Origin: Phytophthora sp. 'mugwort'
Taxonomy: Eukaryota > Oomycota > Peronosporomycetes > Peronosporales > Peronosporaceae
Direction: 5' to 3'
NCBI GenBank assembly: GCA_033558025.1
Contig: JAUCEF010000005.1
Span: 5,394,001-5,458,000 of the forward strand
DNA: 64,000 nucleotides
The notes beneath the pieces were generated by a model that saw only the letters and a program-made list of their open reading frames with translations, was not told the origin of the DNA and did no database searches. Position numbers and translations under genes: made by a program. Shown piece by piece: positions 31,214 through 44,305 of the stretch (its first letter is position 1; every line of letters begins with the position of its first letter).

Positions 31214-34200
31214 ATGAAGAAGCTGTTCAAGTTAGCGTCCAAATTCCACGGCGTGGGCCCCGTCGTGTTCGCGTGGCACCCGAACGGGACGTTCCTAGCA
31301 ACTGCGGGCAAGAATGGATTGGTGCATATCTTTGATCGACAGGGCGAACAGCACGACGAAATCGGCCTGGACCTCACCGCTCCCGTCCTTGCGCTTGAAT
31401 GGGACTCGGAAGGCAGTACACTCGCTATTCTACAGCAAGGGAGCACGGTCGTTCCGCTCTGGGACAATGGGACCCGCTCGACGCTGAGTCTGGACACGAC
31501 TCTCAAAGACCCGACGTTCGCACGATGGTCAAGAGAGGGCTCGCTATTGGCTGTGGGGACTCAGAAAGGGAACCTCGTACTGTACAGCAAAGTGACGCGG
31601 AAGCTTGTGCCCGTGGTGGGGAAACACTCTCGTCGCATCTTTTGTGGGGCGTGGAATGGAGACGAGAAACTGGTGCTTGGAGGTGACGACCGGATGCTCA
31701 CAGTGAGTAACCCACAGGGCGACACCATTGAACAACGTGAACTGAGTCATACGGTAGGGAAAGCAACAGGAACAAAGTGTCGGGCTTTTGTCTTTTGTGC
31801 TCTAAAGCTCGTTGTGCCTCTAGCCTTGGGATATCAAGTTTGGTCGGAAGCGTGGCGACTCGATGAAGGCAGCCGAGCAGTTGATTGCCATTGCCGTCTC
31901 CAAAGCGCTCATCCTATTCAACCTGCAAGATCCGTCCAACCCTGTCGAACTCACGTTCCAGACGGTATGAAACATGTTTGAATGACTAACTCACGTTTAC
32001 GACGTTAACAATGCTCTCGGGTTCACGCTTGCTGTAGCATTATGGCAGTATTATCTCGATTGAGTGGTTTGCGGACGGGATGATCATGATTGCCTTCTCG
32101 GAAGGCTATCTCATTGTCATTTCCACCAAAATCGATGTAAGACAAAACTTCAGCCACTCGAATATTGTTTACTATATACATATCTGATCCTTTTGACTAC
32201 TGGTACACAGGAAGTCGGTGAGGAATTGCAGTCGCATCGGTTCTTCTCGGAGCGGATCTTCACGGCATGTTACTCATCGACACTCGACCGCGTGGCTCTT
32301 TCGGGTGAGAGCGGGATCAAAATCATTGACTTGAATTCCTTCACCGAAATCGCGGCAGATTTTATCAAATTGTCCGATACTGAGGTGCGTCGTCTTCTCT
32401 TTACCTCTCGTTAGTGAATTTAACTGTATAAAATACTACGCTTCATGTAGGAGAACGAGGCGCGTCTGATGAACTTCACGGCGGACGGACAGATCCTCAC
32501 GGTAGCGACTCAAGGCGGCACGGTTTTAAACTTCTTAGCACGGATGCCCCGCATTCATGACCATTACGGCCACTACGTCGCGTATCTGAGCTCTTTACGT
32601 GAGCTTAGTGTCGTCGACACACGTCGCAACGAGACCGGAAGCAGCAGTAACGGAGTCATCCGGATCGCGCTGTCCGTCGAGCCGTCGTTTGTGGCCATCG
32701 GACCACGCCACGTCGCCGTCGGCATGAACAACCGCGTGTGGTTCTATCGTTGTGACGGCTCGTCAGCAGACGCGCTGGTTAACGAGCAGCAGTATCTTGG
32801 TCGCGTGACGAGCATGAAGCTCAATCGTGACTATGCCGCTGTGCTGTGCGATGGCAAAGCAAGTTTGCACGTCATCGAACCGGGTGGCAGCGGCAGCTCT
32901 CACTCGCCTACCAACGGTGCCGAGTTCCAAGGCGAACATGGCAAAATCTTCTCTGGGGGCGGACGGGACGACCGTAACAGCGAGATCAGCGCTATCGCGT
33001 TGACCAAGGACCTGTTCATCTACTCGACCAGCAACGGCACAGGCTCCATCCAGTTCTTTTACTTAAACGCATGGCAGTTCCTCGACGGCTGCGCGTATCG
33101 TCACGAAGACGGCGTGGGGATTGTACAGCTCGCACCGAACAAGGCCGGCACGCGAATCTTCTTCCTGGACGCGAAGCGACGTGGCGTTGTCCTGAATGCC
33201 GCGACACATGAGACCATGAACATCCCGAACCTACCTACTAGCACCACGGGCGTGCTCTGGGATATGGTGGATCAAGAGGTTTTCATCGCTCTCCAACCCA
33301 AGGAACTGGGCGTTTTCCAGCTCGCAGACGCCACGATCCGTGGACCCCAAGTGACGCAGCTCGGCGTGTTGGAAGTGCTCCCTGACGGCGACGTGCTCAT
33401 TGCGCCACAACCGACGCCCGTGCCGGCCGACTTGGAGCCCATTCTTGTCAGCGATGGGATTGTGACGTGCCAGCACGCTTCGGGTGGCGGCCGACTGGCC
33501 TCGCTCACTTGTGTGACGCATGACCAGCTTCGTAAAGTTCCTCCCACGTCAACAGGAGCCGGGGAACTCGAGAAAGCTGCTTTCCGACAGCATCTCAGTC
33601 TGCTACGTCTCGATGGAGCGTGGACACTGGCGTCTCGTATCGACCAGCGCGACTACTGGCTTGCTCTTGCTGGACGTGCAATGCACACGCTCGATATTCC
33701 AGCAGCACGGCGTGCGTATCGATCTCTGGGGGACTCGGGTATGGTACTTGGTCTCGACCGTCTAGCGGATATCGAGGAGAAGAACCTCCTGGCAGGTCAC
33801 GTGTGCATGCTCTTTGGCGACTACAATGAAGCGCGTCGTCTCTTCTTGAACTCAAGCGATCCCTTAGCCGCTCTGCACATGCAGCGCCACTTGTTGCAGT
33901 GGGAACAGGCCTTGAAGCTCGCCGATTCCCTCGCGCGCGATCTCGTACCGGAACTGAGCGCCGCGTACGCGACGCAGTTGGAATTCCGTGGCGAGTTTGA
34001 CGCGGCGCTTCGCATGTACGAGCACGCGGCGAACGCGCTGGAAAATAGCAGCAACAGCCGCGACGAAAGCGTTAAAGCGCCACCCGAACCGGAGGCAGCA
34101 ACGAAGCTTCGGACGCAGAGTCTCGCAGGCGTCGCGCGCTGTACCTTTCGACTGGGCGATCTGCGGCGTGGCGTGAAGCTCGTGACGGAGATCGCGGACG

Positions 34201-35828
34201 CGGCCGTGTTCAAGGAGTGCGCCGGGATCCTGGAATCTATGAAGCAGACGGCTGAGGCCGCCGCTTTGTATGAACAGGGCGGACAGGTTGAAAAAGCGGC
34301 TCAGCTGTTCGTACAGATGAAGAACCTTGCACGCGCGGCACCGTTGATGGCTCGAGTCAAAGCGTCGAAAGTGCATGCGCAGTTTGCGCGTGCCAAGGAG
34401 GCGGCGGGGGAGTTCACCGCCGCGGCTGAAGCGTACGAACGCGCGGGCGAGATGGACAACGTGGTTCGTTTACAGCTCGAGCAGCTCGACGGCGCGGAAC
34501 GAGCGTTCGAGATCGTACGCGAGACGAAATCGTCCGAAGGCGCCTTGTCGGCGGCACGTTACTGCGCCGAAGCTGGTCGCTACGCGAATGCTCTCGAGTT
34601 TCTACTGCTCGCGAACAAGGAAGACGAGGCCTTCGCGTTAGCTCAGCAGCATGGTCAAGTAGACTGCTTCGCCGCGACACTGGGCCAGGAGAATATGTCG
34701 GCAGCGAGAGCGTCGCAAGTGGCCGAACACTACGAGAAATCGTCTCCCGAGCGTGCGGCCGAGTTCTACCAGGCCGGTGGCAACTACCACAAGGCGCTCA
34801 AGCTGCTCCTGGCGTGCAGCGCAGCAGGTGGCACTGCTGGCGGCAGCGGCTCCGCGGCGGATACTGCGCTCGTCCGTGCGATTGAAGTCGTCGGGGCTGC
34901 TCGCAACGATATGCTGACGCACACGCTCATTGATCATCTCATGGGAGAGCAGGACGGCATCCCAAAGGACCCGCACCATATCTTTCGACTCTATCTGGCG
35001 CTGGGCAACTACACGCAAGCAGCCAAGACGGCGGTGATCATTGCTCGACAGGAGCAGGAGCTTGGCAACTACAAGTTAGCGCGTGATGTGCTGGTCGAAA
35101 CCTCGCGCCAGTTGCGTGCGCGTCGACTGCGTGTGGCGCGAGAGCTTCACAGCGCACTCGCGTTACTGCACAGCTACGTGCTGGTCAAGAAGCTCGTCAA
35201 GCGGTCGCAGCACGGACCGGCTGCGCGAATGCTCGTGCGTGTGGCGCAGCATCTGTCCAAGTTCCCGAGTCATGCCGCCAACATCCTCATCTCGGCAGTC
35301 ATCGAGTGTCAGCGTGCAGGTTTGCGTGCGTACAGTTACGACTTTGCGGCGACGTTGATGCGTACACCGGAATACCGTGGAGCGATGGACAAGGACATTC
35401 GACGGAAGATTGAGGCCATTGTGCGTCGCCCCAATAAGGAACAGCCGCCTGATCCCCGAACGCCGTGTCCTTATTGCTCGTACGAACTCGCGGAAGCCGA
35501 ACTGGACTGTCCCACCTGCAAGAATGCCATCCCCTATTGTGTTGTCACGGTGCGTAGTAAATGTCTGAGCACGATATCTAGTGTATTATCGAACTAAACC
35601 GAGTTTGTGTAGGGCTATCACATGGTCAAGGACGATTGGACGCAGTGTCCTCGCTGCACTTTTCCAGGGCTGTACTCACAGTTTGTGGAGCATTTGGGCA
35701 CGGACGCCACTTGTCCAATGTGCGAGCAACCGCTCACGGCCGACGATCTGCTCAAGGTCCCTGAAAATGAGGTCATTCTCGACGACGGGGTCGCCCCAGA
35801 CGCGGCCGAAACGGGGGCGTCCCCGTAA
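31214..35828 (+). CDS. WDR19: IFT144/WDR19, intraflagellar transport complex A subunit
   Basis: Core IFT-A protein that carries cargo in retrograde transport along the axoneme; expected only in flagellated species, consistent with zoospores. Six exons, 31214-31753, 31824-31964, 32038-32136, 32211-32384, 32451-35549 and 35613-35828, give about 1,422 residues (human WDR19 is 1,342). The N-terminal WD40 propellers start MKKLFKLASKFHGVGPVVF. Diagnostic stretches include YGSIISIEWFADGMIMIAFSEGYLIVIS, FVAIGPRHVAVGMNNRVWFY and LTKDLFIYSTSNGTGSIQFFY. A long TPR-like solenoid follows, and the C-terminus has zinc-ribbon CxxC pairs (CPYC, CPTC, CPRC, CPMC). The acceptor at 31823 is chosen so that PWDIKFGRKRGDS follows, as in animal orthologues. 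Confidence 0.95.
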
Positions 35829-36058
35829 ACAGACCGTGCGCTTCGTATATCTTAAAGCAAGTGTGAAAACGTGTACGCACAGATTTCGACCTAAAAACTG
35901 TACGCACGAATACCCTCTTTCAAAAATACCCAACAAAATATACATTAAAACACAGGAGCGAGACAATTTCTCCAGAATAGGATCTGCGTCCCTTCATGGC
36001 AGTGCTCACAACAAAAAGCTGGCTATTGTAGCCTCGCAGTACCTTAACTCGAGTCACG

Positions 36059-37801
36059 ATGGACATGTCCGCAGAGAACCCGTTCGCCGACCTCATGACA
36101 AAAGCTGTGAAGCTAAAAGGAGCCCAGCAAGCCCAGCTACGGACTCAGTTCGATTCGTGGCCGCAGTACTTCCAGCACTCGTTGTTCATGCAGGAATCCG
36201 TGGTGACCGTTCGGTCGCAGCCATTTCCAGACCGAATCGAAGCTGCTGAGAGCATGAAAGCCGCTGGGAATGCCCATTTCAATGCAGAATCGTTCGAAGA
36301 AGCTGTCGCTGAGTACGAGAAAGCGTTGGCAGTATTCAAATACTTGGAAAACAAAGACCCGGGGTGGAAGAAGAAGGGGATTGAAGACGGCGACATGGTC
36401 CTGACCGACTTCAAGTGCGATGACGTCGAAGACCAGAAGAGACTCGAAGCGTTGAAGATTTCCTGCTACTTGAACATTGCAGGTACAATTGTCAGTCTCA
36501 ACACTTTCGTTAAGTGAATAAGTACTAACTCCAACCGTTTTCGTGAATTTCTTGACTACAGTTGCCAAGTTCAAATTAAAAGAATTTGCTGTTTGTATCC
36601 GCGCGTGTGATGATACACTCGAGCTTGATCCAAAAAACGTCAAAGCTTACTACCGGTAAGGAAATACGTAGAGATTATTGATTATTTGTGCCTCTAATAC
36701 ATGCTGCATATTACTTTTTCAGACGAGCGCAAGCTCTCATGACGCCTGCGTCATCCGGCGCTCTGGAGTTTGATCGCGCTATTTCGGATCTCCAGAAGGC
36801 GTATGCGATCGATCCTGAGAACCGACGAGTGCGGAAACTTCTTCGTGAATTACTGGAACAGCGCACCAAGCAGCAAGCTCTTGACAAAGCAACTTTCAGC
36901 GGCATGTTCAAGCGAGGCCAAGTGTACGATGAAACGTCATCGAAAGAAGATACTGAGCTTGATGAAGCCGCTCGGGAGCAAAAATTTCAGCACGAGGTAC
37001 GAAAACTTTGTGAGTAGAAAAAAAGCTTTTGAGTGTCCTCCTCGATCCTCATTGCTTTGTTTTCTTCTTGTTGACATGGGTAACTCCTCCAAGGTGGCAG
37101 AAGCTGAAGCTCTTGCACGGGGTTTCCAAGCTAAGGGCAAAACCGAGTACGCCAAAGAAATCAGAGAGAAAATCGCACAAGCTCAAGAAGTTCGCAATCG
37201 CCGACTCAAATGCGTCGACTTTTTCAATCCAACCCCCGAAATGACTGCAAATGCCAAGGAAAGCGGGTACGATAAGCAGCTAAAATCCCTCCCACTTGTT
37301 AAAAAAACAAATGCCTAATCCTTGTGAGCCAGAATCGATCTGACGGACCGGAATGTCCAGCAACTGCTGCACGAACTTCAAGAGGAAGAGCGAAAGAAGA
37401 CATCGACGTCGTCTTCTTCAAAAGAACAAAATGAATCCGAGCAATCGCCTCCCAACGCAGTCGAATCGGTGGACTCGCTGCTCAAATCCATGTCCAGCAC
37501 TGAGATCGCTCAACTGCTCAGTCGGGAAGGCATCGACTACCACAAAATCTCGGATCGCGAGCAGTTCCTCGAGACGGCAAGACGAGTGCTGCTGTCTAAG
37601 CTCGACGACAAGAAGGAGCCGGAAAAGCCTTCGTATGCACGAACGATTCTGCTGCTCGCCGTGGCGTGGACACTACTGCGTCTGTACACCTCAGGAGGTC
37701 TCTCGGCTCTTGGTCGGATCGCCATGAATGCCATCAGCGGCAATGCTCAGAGTAACGTGGACCAAGCTACCAAGGTCATGGACATCTTCGATGAGGACTA
37801 A
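36059..37801 (+). CDS. TPR co-chaperone-like protein with C-terminal membrane anchor
   Basis: Five exons, 36059-36482, 36562-36655, 36723-36996, 37094-37266 and 37333-37801, join in frame to 477 residues. Residues about 60-190 form three TPRs of the FKBP/CYP40 type (AAESMKAAGNAHFNAESFEEAV, ISCYLNIAVAKFKLKEFAVCIRACDDTLELDP, NVKAYYRRAQALM). A long charged helical region with FQAKGKTEYAKEIREKIAQAQE follows, then a Ser/Glu-rich linker. A small helical module (TEIAQLLSREGIDYHKISDREQFLETA) resembles a SAP- or UBA-like fold. A tail-anchor-type helix (ARTILLLAVAWTLLRLYTSGGL) ends 40 residues before the stop. There is no peptidyl-prolyl isomerase domain. It may bind Hsp70/Hsp90 tails at an organelle or ER surface; that role is inference. 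The start could be either of two adjacent Met codons (36059 or 36065). Confidence 0.82.
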
Positions 37802-38037
37802 GGACATGGACGACGGAGGCTGTTAGTAGTTGGTATCCATACCTCGACGAAGACGACACGAAATCTTGGGTGCATTTGATTATTCTCTTCTTTTTTGTCA
37901 GTCTAACATGCACAGCATCGTGAGAGGAACCATTAAGATGCCATATTGGTAGCACGTACCTTACCTTCGACACTTCCGAGTGCGCCGATTCTTTCCTCCC
38001 GGTGGACGCCATCCCTGAAAATATGGCCACAGGTTTG

Positions 38038-41024
38038 CTAAAATTCCGCCTCCACTATCGGCCGGTTGTCCACCGCTGTGGAGCTCGCAGCAGATTGACC
38101 TCGACTTGCGGCTGAGTGGCCTCGCGAATTTGCTTCGTGGCTCGCAACATCACTGGTTCCAGATAGGCCCCGCGAGTCGGCGCTTGGGCTGGTCGTTGAT
38201 GTGTCAGTGGGGACCGACGGTGCGTGCGAGATCACCAGCTTTTCAACGTGGACCCGATCGTGCTCTTGCTCCTCGCTACTCGAGCTGGAACTGCCGCTCG
38301 ATTTCTTCATCGGCGGCCGCTCACGAGAGATAGTTACCTCGACGCGTTCAAACTGTTCAGTCATTGATGCCTCCAGCTTCTTCAAACCTTCGTGGAACTG
38401 CTTGGGTGAAATGGCCATCGGGTTTAAGTGTCCATTCTCAACGAACGATGATAGTGGCGTGCCCTCGCACTCGGAAGGAATCGAGTTCTCATGCTCTGGA
38501 AGTCGATCATACTCGTCTGAGTCCTCTTCATTTAACAGAGGACTGTGCGTAGGGCTGGGAGGTGGCGGGGGAGGCCGCAATTCAGACACCAAATTTGTCA
38601 CCTCGACGAGAGCGTCGGGGTCTTCACAAAAGTAGGTAAAGTCCTTAAACGTGGGGTCCTGAACTGGAGGCGCCGCCTTCTCACGGCTACTTCGACTCGA
38701 CACGAGTGACAAGAACCCCTTTGACTTGGCTGCAGACTTGTCCGTCGGTGACTGCACCTCGCTGTGCACGTCCAGATCTGTAAACTCCGTATCGACGTAT
38801 TCCACGTCAAGAGGCGACGAAAGCTTGGGCTTCCACGGCGGGGTGATTTGCTTCTTCAGCAGCAAATCCCAATCGATACCGCGAAAGTACGGATGCTCAA
38901 GAATGTCGCTGATGTTGGTGCCAAGACGCTTCGTTGGGTCCTTCTGCAGGAAGCCTCGAAGAATCGACCTGAGTTCGTCCGTTAGTACCGGCTTGGAAGG
39001 AAAGACAAGAGAATCATTCTGGATCTTGTGGTACATCTTTTCAATGTTGTTGTCGTAGAAAGGAGACTTGCCCACGCTCATCTCGTAGAGCAGGATGCCA
39101 AGACTCCACCAATCTGCCGCTTTGCCGTACGATCGCTTGGACTTGTGTAGGAGCAGCTCCGGTGCTGTATACTGAGGCGATCCAGCCATAGTCTTCGCGC
39201 CCTTATACTCCGACACGTGCAACTTGGCAAGACCAAAATCCACGAGCGCGACGTGACCGTCGGCGTCAATCATGACGTTTTCAGGCTTAATATCACGGTA
39301 AAGAATGTCGTGCTGGTGCAAGTGGTGGATACCTAGCACCAATTCAGCCGTGTAGAAGTGCGCACGATCTGACGGTATCCGGCAACTCGATCCCTTGCTC
39401 ATGTGGTGAAAGAGATCGCCACCACCATAGTAATTCATACCCAAAAACAGCTTCGTTCGGCTCTGGAAGGCAATACGCAACCCTGCAATGAACGGGTGGT
39501 GAATGTTTTGAGCCACACGCATCTCTGTAAACGAACTCTCCACGTCGTACTTGGTCATTTTGTTCTTCTCTAAAATCTTCAGCGCGTAAATCTGTCCGTC
39601 ACTCTTCTTCACCGCGTTCACGACGGTACCGAAGCCTCCTTTGCCAATCACATTGTACACTGTAAAGTCCTTCATGGAAATACTCAGCGACCTGTTGGAT
39701 CGGATGGACGCGTCGGACATCTCTGGGTACGGATTCTTGACCCCAAACGACTTCCAGTTACCTGTAGCGCTCTTCAAATCCACATCGACACGGAAGCGCA
39801 AAATGCGGCCGTATGGACCAAAGCGCACACGGTGCGACCACGACTGTGTGATGACTGCGCCCGAGTGCTTGCTCTTGAGTGTCTCGGTGCCTTTCACCGT
39901 CAGGCTCTTTCCATTCGGATCCAGTTCGCATTCCTGTATATTCATCTCAATCAAGTCCACGTTGCTCTGGAACGCACCCAAGAAGTGCAGCAGCCCTTCG
40001 CGGCCGAAATAGTCACCACTGAAGGGCGTGTTCTTCGGGTACGACGACGAGAAGACCAGGTCCTTATTGAAATACGACAGTAGTTCGGTCACCACAGCAG
40101 CTTCTCCGCCCAGCATGCGTCGGTAGGACTCGTACGCCTTCTCTGTGTGCATGTCGGGTAACGCTCCATGGCGGTACGTGCCGTACACGGGTTTGTTATT
40201 CTGGCGCATGCTGACCGTGTCGACGCCGGCCTGTGTCACGTACAAACCCACAACAACAAAAAACGTTAGATAAATCCCTCCCAATCCTCGATGAATTCCT
40301 CCTCTCCCACCTCCAAGAAGTAGACCCACGCGAGCTGGTCGAAGTGGGTCGGTACGCTGCAGTAAAAGACCTTGCCCTCCGTTGTCTCGAAGGAGAAGTC
40401 AAAGCCATGACCGTTCTTGGCCACTTTATCCACCTTGACGGACGCCACATTCACACGTCCTTTTAAGTGGCTGCGGTTGCGTGCGTCCACCTTGTTCTCG
40501 TAGTCTAACAGCCACAATAAAGCAACGAGTGTTAGTTCTCCTGCTCCTTCTCTTTCTCCTGCCTCTACAATGCGTCACTTACACGACACGAGATTCCCCT
40601 CCAACGTGAAGAACCTCATCTTCCAGTTCCGGACCAGGTGGCCCCTCTTCGTCACGTAGCCTTCCCACTCCACGATGGGCAGGTCGAGACTCTCGACGCA
40701 ATGGTCCCCCACGCTCATGACGCTCATCGAGTCCAATGCGCTGGAGGGCGGGCCACCCCTGCTGTTGTTCCTAGAGCGTCGCATACTGGAGAAGAGCGAC
40801 TTAGCGTTAGCGCTGCTGCTTCGGCTGCTGGGGCCGCTGCTGGGTCGCGCCATGGACGATAGCGACGTGGTGCTGGCAGATGTGGGGAAACCGCTCTGCT
40901 GCTGTTGCTGCTTGTGCATCTGACGCCGCGCGTCCAACGCGCTGCTGCTACCCACACGTCGGCGCGCGTCCTCTTTGAGGTTGGTGATGTCGGAGCCCGC
41001 GGGGCGGCTTAGCTCAGCGCCCAT
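38038..41024 (-). CDS. AGC-type Ser/Thr kinase with PH and NTF2/SnoaL-like domains
   Basis: Three minus-strand exons, 41024-40583, 40504-40311 and 40230-38038, join in frame to 942 residues. The N-terminus is Ser/Gln-rich. A PH domain follows at about 118-215 (VEWEGYVTKRGHLVRNWKMRFFTL, NLVSYYENKVDA across intron 1, ending in a helix across intron 2). Next is an NTF2/SnoaL-like domain at about 242-366 (VVTELLSYFNKDLVFSSS, FGREGLLHFLGAF, RVRFGPYGRILRFRVDVDL). The kinase domain (about 400-660) has GKGGFGTV, ALKILEK, YRDIKPEN (HRD reads YRD), DFGLA, SPQYTAPE and the AGC tail WDLLLKKQITPPWKP. The hydrophobic motif FKDFTYF follows at about 750, so it could be controlled by PDK1/TORC2-type kinases. 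The last 190 residues are acidic and Ser-rich. An alternative reading splits the PH part into a separate gene, but the splice sites argue against it. Confidence 0.88.
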
Positions 41025-42859
41025 AGTGACGATGCGCGCTCTCTTTCTCTTACTCTACGCGCAGATTGCGTAGGCTCGAGGGCACGTTAGAGGACCAGAA
41101 TTAGACGAGCGTCTAGCTGAACGGGAGACGGCTGAGCCAGAAGGAGGCGGTCGTGCGGTCGCAACGGGCGAGCGGAGGACGACGCGGGCAGGTGGAAGGA
41201 CGGCCGGTGGCGCGCGAGTGCGGAAATGGAACCGAGGGCGGATGATCCGGCCCGTCGAATCAGGGCTGATACCGTCAGCCACGGGAAACTGAGACAGATT
41301 GAAACGGATATACCTGTGGGACTTGATAATATAAAAAGGCATTTCTTTTTGACGAAAGTGAGTGAGGATCTTCAGAATACATATACCTTCCTAAAATATG
41401 ATGTCACAGAGGTGCTGCAAGTGGAAAAGACCACGGTGCACACAGAGCGGAGATTCAGCTCGTTTCGCTTGCGGGTTTAGGACAGGAGCGAAACGTGATG
41501 TTATGGCTAGCGAGGAGCAGGCATTCGGACGCAACAGCCGTCGCTGAGCTGAGATCGCAGAGTGCGGGTCTCCCACCAGAGGGCCAGTGTACTGTACTAA
41601 TACATGTAACGTACATGGCCTAGTATATCCTAGCACACCAGCCATTTACGGTCTCCCTTTGCAATACCGCGATGGAACGCGCACAAAGCCGTGCGCACTG
41701 TCGCCTTTCGTCCAATTGCATGCTGAGACTAAGGTTGGCGTCGGACCGCACTTCAAACAACTTGCTCTGTTTTTCATGACCACGATGGTACTGTACATTG
41801 GATAAGAGCATCACAGCAGGTAAAGATACACTTCAGCTTTGAAGAACACTACAGAATACTGAAAAGTGGGTCGACCACATCTTCAAAAGCTAGGCTGGCA
41901 TTGCCGGCCGCTCGCAAAGTTCGTTCAATGTCAGTCATGCTTGTGGTCACCTGCTGAACGGATTGTATTTTCGTAAAGAATGTCGAGATAACATGGTACT
42001 CGTAGTAGTTGGGCAGAAAAACGTATCCGACTTGTCCTGATTGACGCAGTCTGCCAAAACTAAAATGAATGCGGTGCTACCTGCTACTATAAGTGGTAGT
42101 CATCTTCGTCGTGAACACTCTTAAGTACTGGGAAGCGGCCTCGCATCCTATCGGCCGAGCAAGTTGCTTTCTTGCGCTGGTTTGTACGCGATGATTGTTG
42201 GACTTCTGGTCACTGGATGTTTATACGATCCGTATCATACTCGGTTTGAACAACGGCGGCGATCCATTTATTCTCTTTCTTCGGAAGGCGCCAGCGTTGG
42301 AGCCCGTGACCCCCCTTCACGTATGACGCGACGATCAGTTTCGGCCATCAAGGTGAACCGAGCCCCGTGCTCTTCATTCCGTACGTTAAACATTCACCAT
42401 CGAGTTACAAAGTACCAATTAGTTTTTCTCGAATTCATAGCCTATGTAAGACCCGACCCGGTCGGAGTTATTAATGCCACATTTGTTCTCGAAACCCGAC
42501 TCATCTTCGTGGCTTTGATTTTTCGGCATAAAACTCGCAATGAGTTGCTGGAACGTGGTGATGCCATGATGATGGCAAGTGACTGCAAAATCGTCAAGAA
42601 ATTCTCAGTCGATCATCCGACCAACTTGACCAGGTTGCGCTCGCAGAAGGGATGCTGCAAAATAAATTGGTGCAGCAATAATTGCAAACAATTTAGACCA
42701 ATAATTTAGTTTTAACCGTAACTGATAGCTAACGGTCATCTTTTTGCTATACGATAATGACTTAAAACTGTATTGGAGCTAATCTGAGGGCTTCTACCAT
42801 ATGTGTGGTACCTATCCGTGACGTCATAGTGATGCTGGCTTCATCACTGTAGGGTACTT
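41025..42859. other. Gene-poor repeat flank
   Basis: It starts with the kinase promoter. Beyond about 41250 the GC content drops and only short or odd frames remain, including 42164-42709 (181 codons, no family recognised, an N-terminal hydrophobic stretch but compositionally random). It is adjacent to the hAT remnant, so probably more decayed transposon. Confidence 0.35.
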
Positions 42860-43325
42860 AGGTACACCATTCTGAAGAGTGACTTGGCACTTTTCATGTA
42901 ACCCCGTTACATGCAGCATATCAGGCGTGAGCACCCCGCGTTTGCCGAGGAAATGCTGGCGGCAACGCCCGGCGAGACCGGATCTGTTGTTCAAAACTTG
43001 ACCCGGGCTGAGAAGGCGGCGCTGGGGCCATTCCTTGCTGCTGCACAAACGCAGGGTGCGCAGCAGGAGGAGAACGAGGCGCTAGCCTCGTTCGTGGAGC
43101 GGTTGCAGAAGCGCCGCGGACTGGAAGAGTGCCAGACAGCATATGAGCTGCTGGGCTCCATCCCGCCCACCTCGAACGTGGTCGAGCGATTCTTCAACGT
43201 CGCTCAAACCACATTCGGCATGCAGCGGCACTCTATTGCAGCCGTATACGCTGGAGATGCTGCAATTTCTACGTCCAAATACAGGTTACTGGGATGCGCG
43301 AACGGTTGAAAGCGTAGAGTAAACG
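42860..43325 (+). pseudogene. hAT-family transposase remnant
   Basis: The 42911-43309 frame begins MQHIRREHPAFAEEMLAATPGETG, then jumps to NLTRAEKAALGPFL and FVERLQKRRGLEECQTAYELLGSIPPTSNVVERFFNVAQTTFG, the hAT C-terminal dimerisation domain. The following block (LEMLQF.., YWDART..) continues in another frame to about 43315. The whole RNase H-like core between the N-terminal and C-terminal parts is missing, so this is an internally deleted, frame-broken copy. Confidence 0.75.
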
Positions 43326-44300
43326 GTAGGACGATAATTTTTTAATTGACTTGTATTGAATCGATAATCTATGTTTCTGTGTTTGCCGACTTCAATAATC
43401 TATTGCTGGAAAACTGTTTATAATGACCAGTTATCTATTCTTTAAAGTGCTTGCAATAGACTTCAACACATTTTCAGCAGCCCTGCTTTAGTTATTGGGC
43501 CGTTTCCCGTCGTCGAGCTGCCGTCCGCCATAGGTAATTTTACCAACCTGATCACGTTCATTGTTTCACCACTTTAAACATTAGAAACTGGGTCAATCTC
43601 GGCCAAGACGCATTATCCGTCTATATGGACGAACAAGCATGACCGAGTCGAACCTCACGGCGTTGCCCGCTTGTCTTTTGTCTCTTTGTGTGGTGGCGCG
43701 CATCGTGACAGAAATCCCGTAGCAATTGTCTTCGTCAATGAACGACCGTCTCCAGATGATTCCGACCCTCGCCCCCGTGCATGATCATCCTCAGCTTCTG
43801 GTGATACACTACCCGCGTTAAGAGCTCCCGGCGACACTGATGTCGACCGACGCACTTATCATGTCAGTTAACGACTGTGTGGAGTGCCTCAAGATCAAAA
43901 TGAAGGTTGTTTATGCTTGCCTTTGCCATGTTCCCATGGTAGACCCCACCACACTAGATAAGAAGGATTCCCGATGGTCTTGTTCAAGCCGGCGGTTCCA
44001 GCCCAACAGAATCGAATCGGAGCTCAATTTTTGGTTGGACTGTACTACATTTCCCAAACTGAAGGAAACGATGTGATAGGACTGAGCCTTTGTGCTCTTA
44101 TAAGTTGCACCAGGTCAACTCGTCAGGTCATCCCGTTAAATAATTATACCATGAAGGATACTCTGACATCCTCCTCAGCTGAAGCGACGTCGTTGCGATA
44201 TTCTTGGATATTTCATTTATAAGCGTAGTAAAACAGTGATGCGGGAAATCGGTCATATCGACAGCATGTGCATGCATTCTGTAGTTCCAGCTGTTGTCAT
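43326..44300. other. Repeat debris, nothing recognised
   Basis: AT-rich to about 43500, then mixed. Only short random frames. No RNA or gene recognised. Confidence 0.3.
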
Positions 44301-44305
44301 CATAC

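Noticed and set aside
42164..42709. 181-codon frame with an N-terminal hydrophobic segment that might be a small secreted protein
   Set aside because: It lies in repeat debris, has no RXLR, LFLAK or other effector motif, no clear cleavage site, and looks random.
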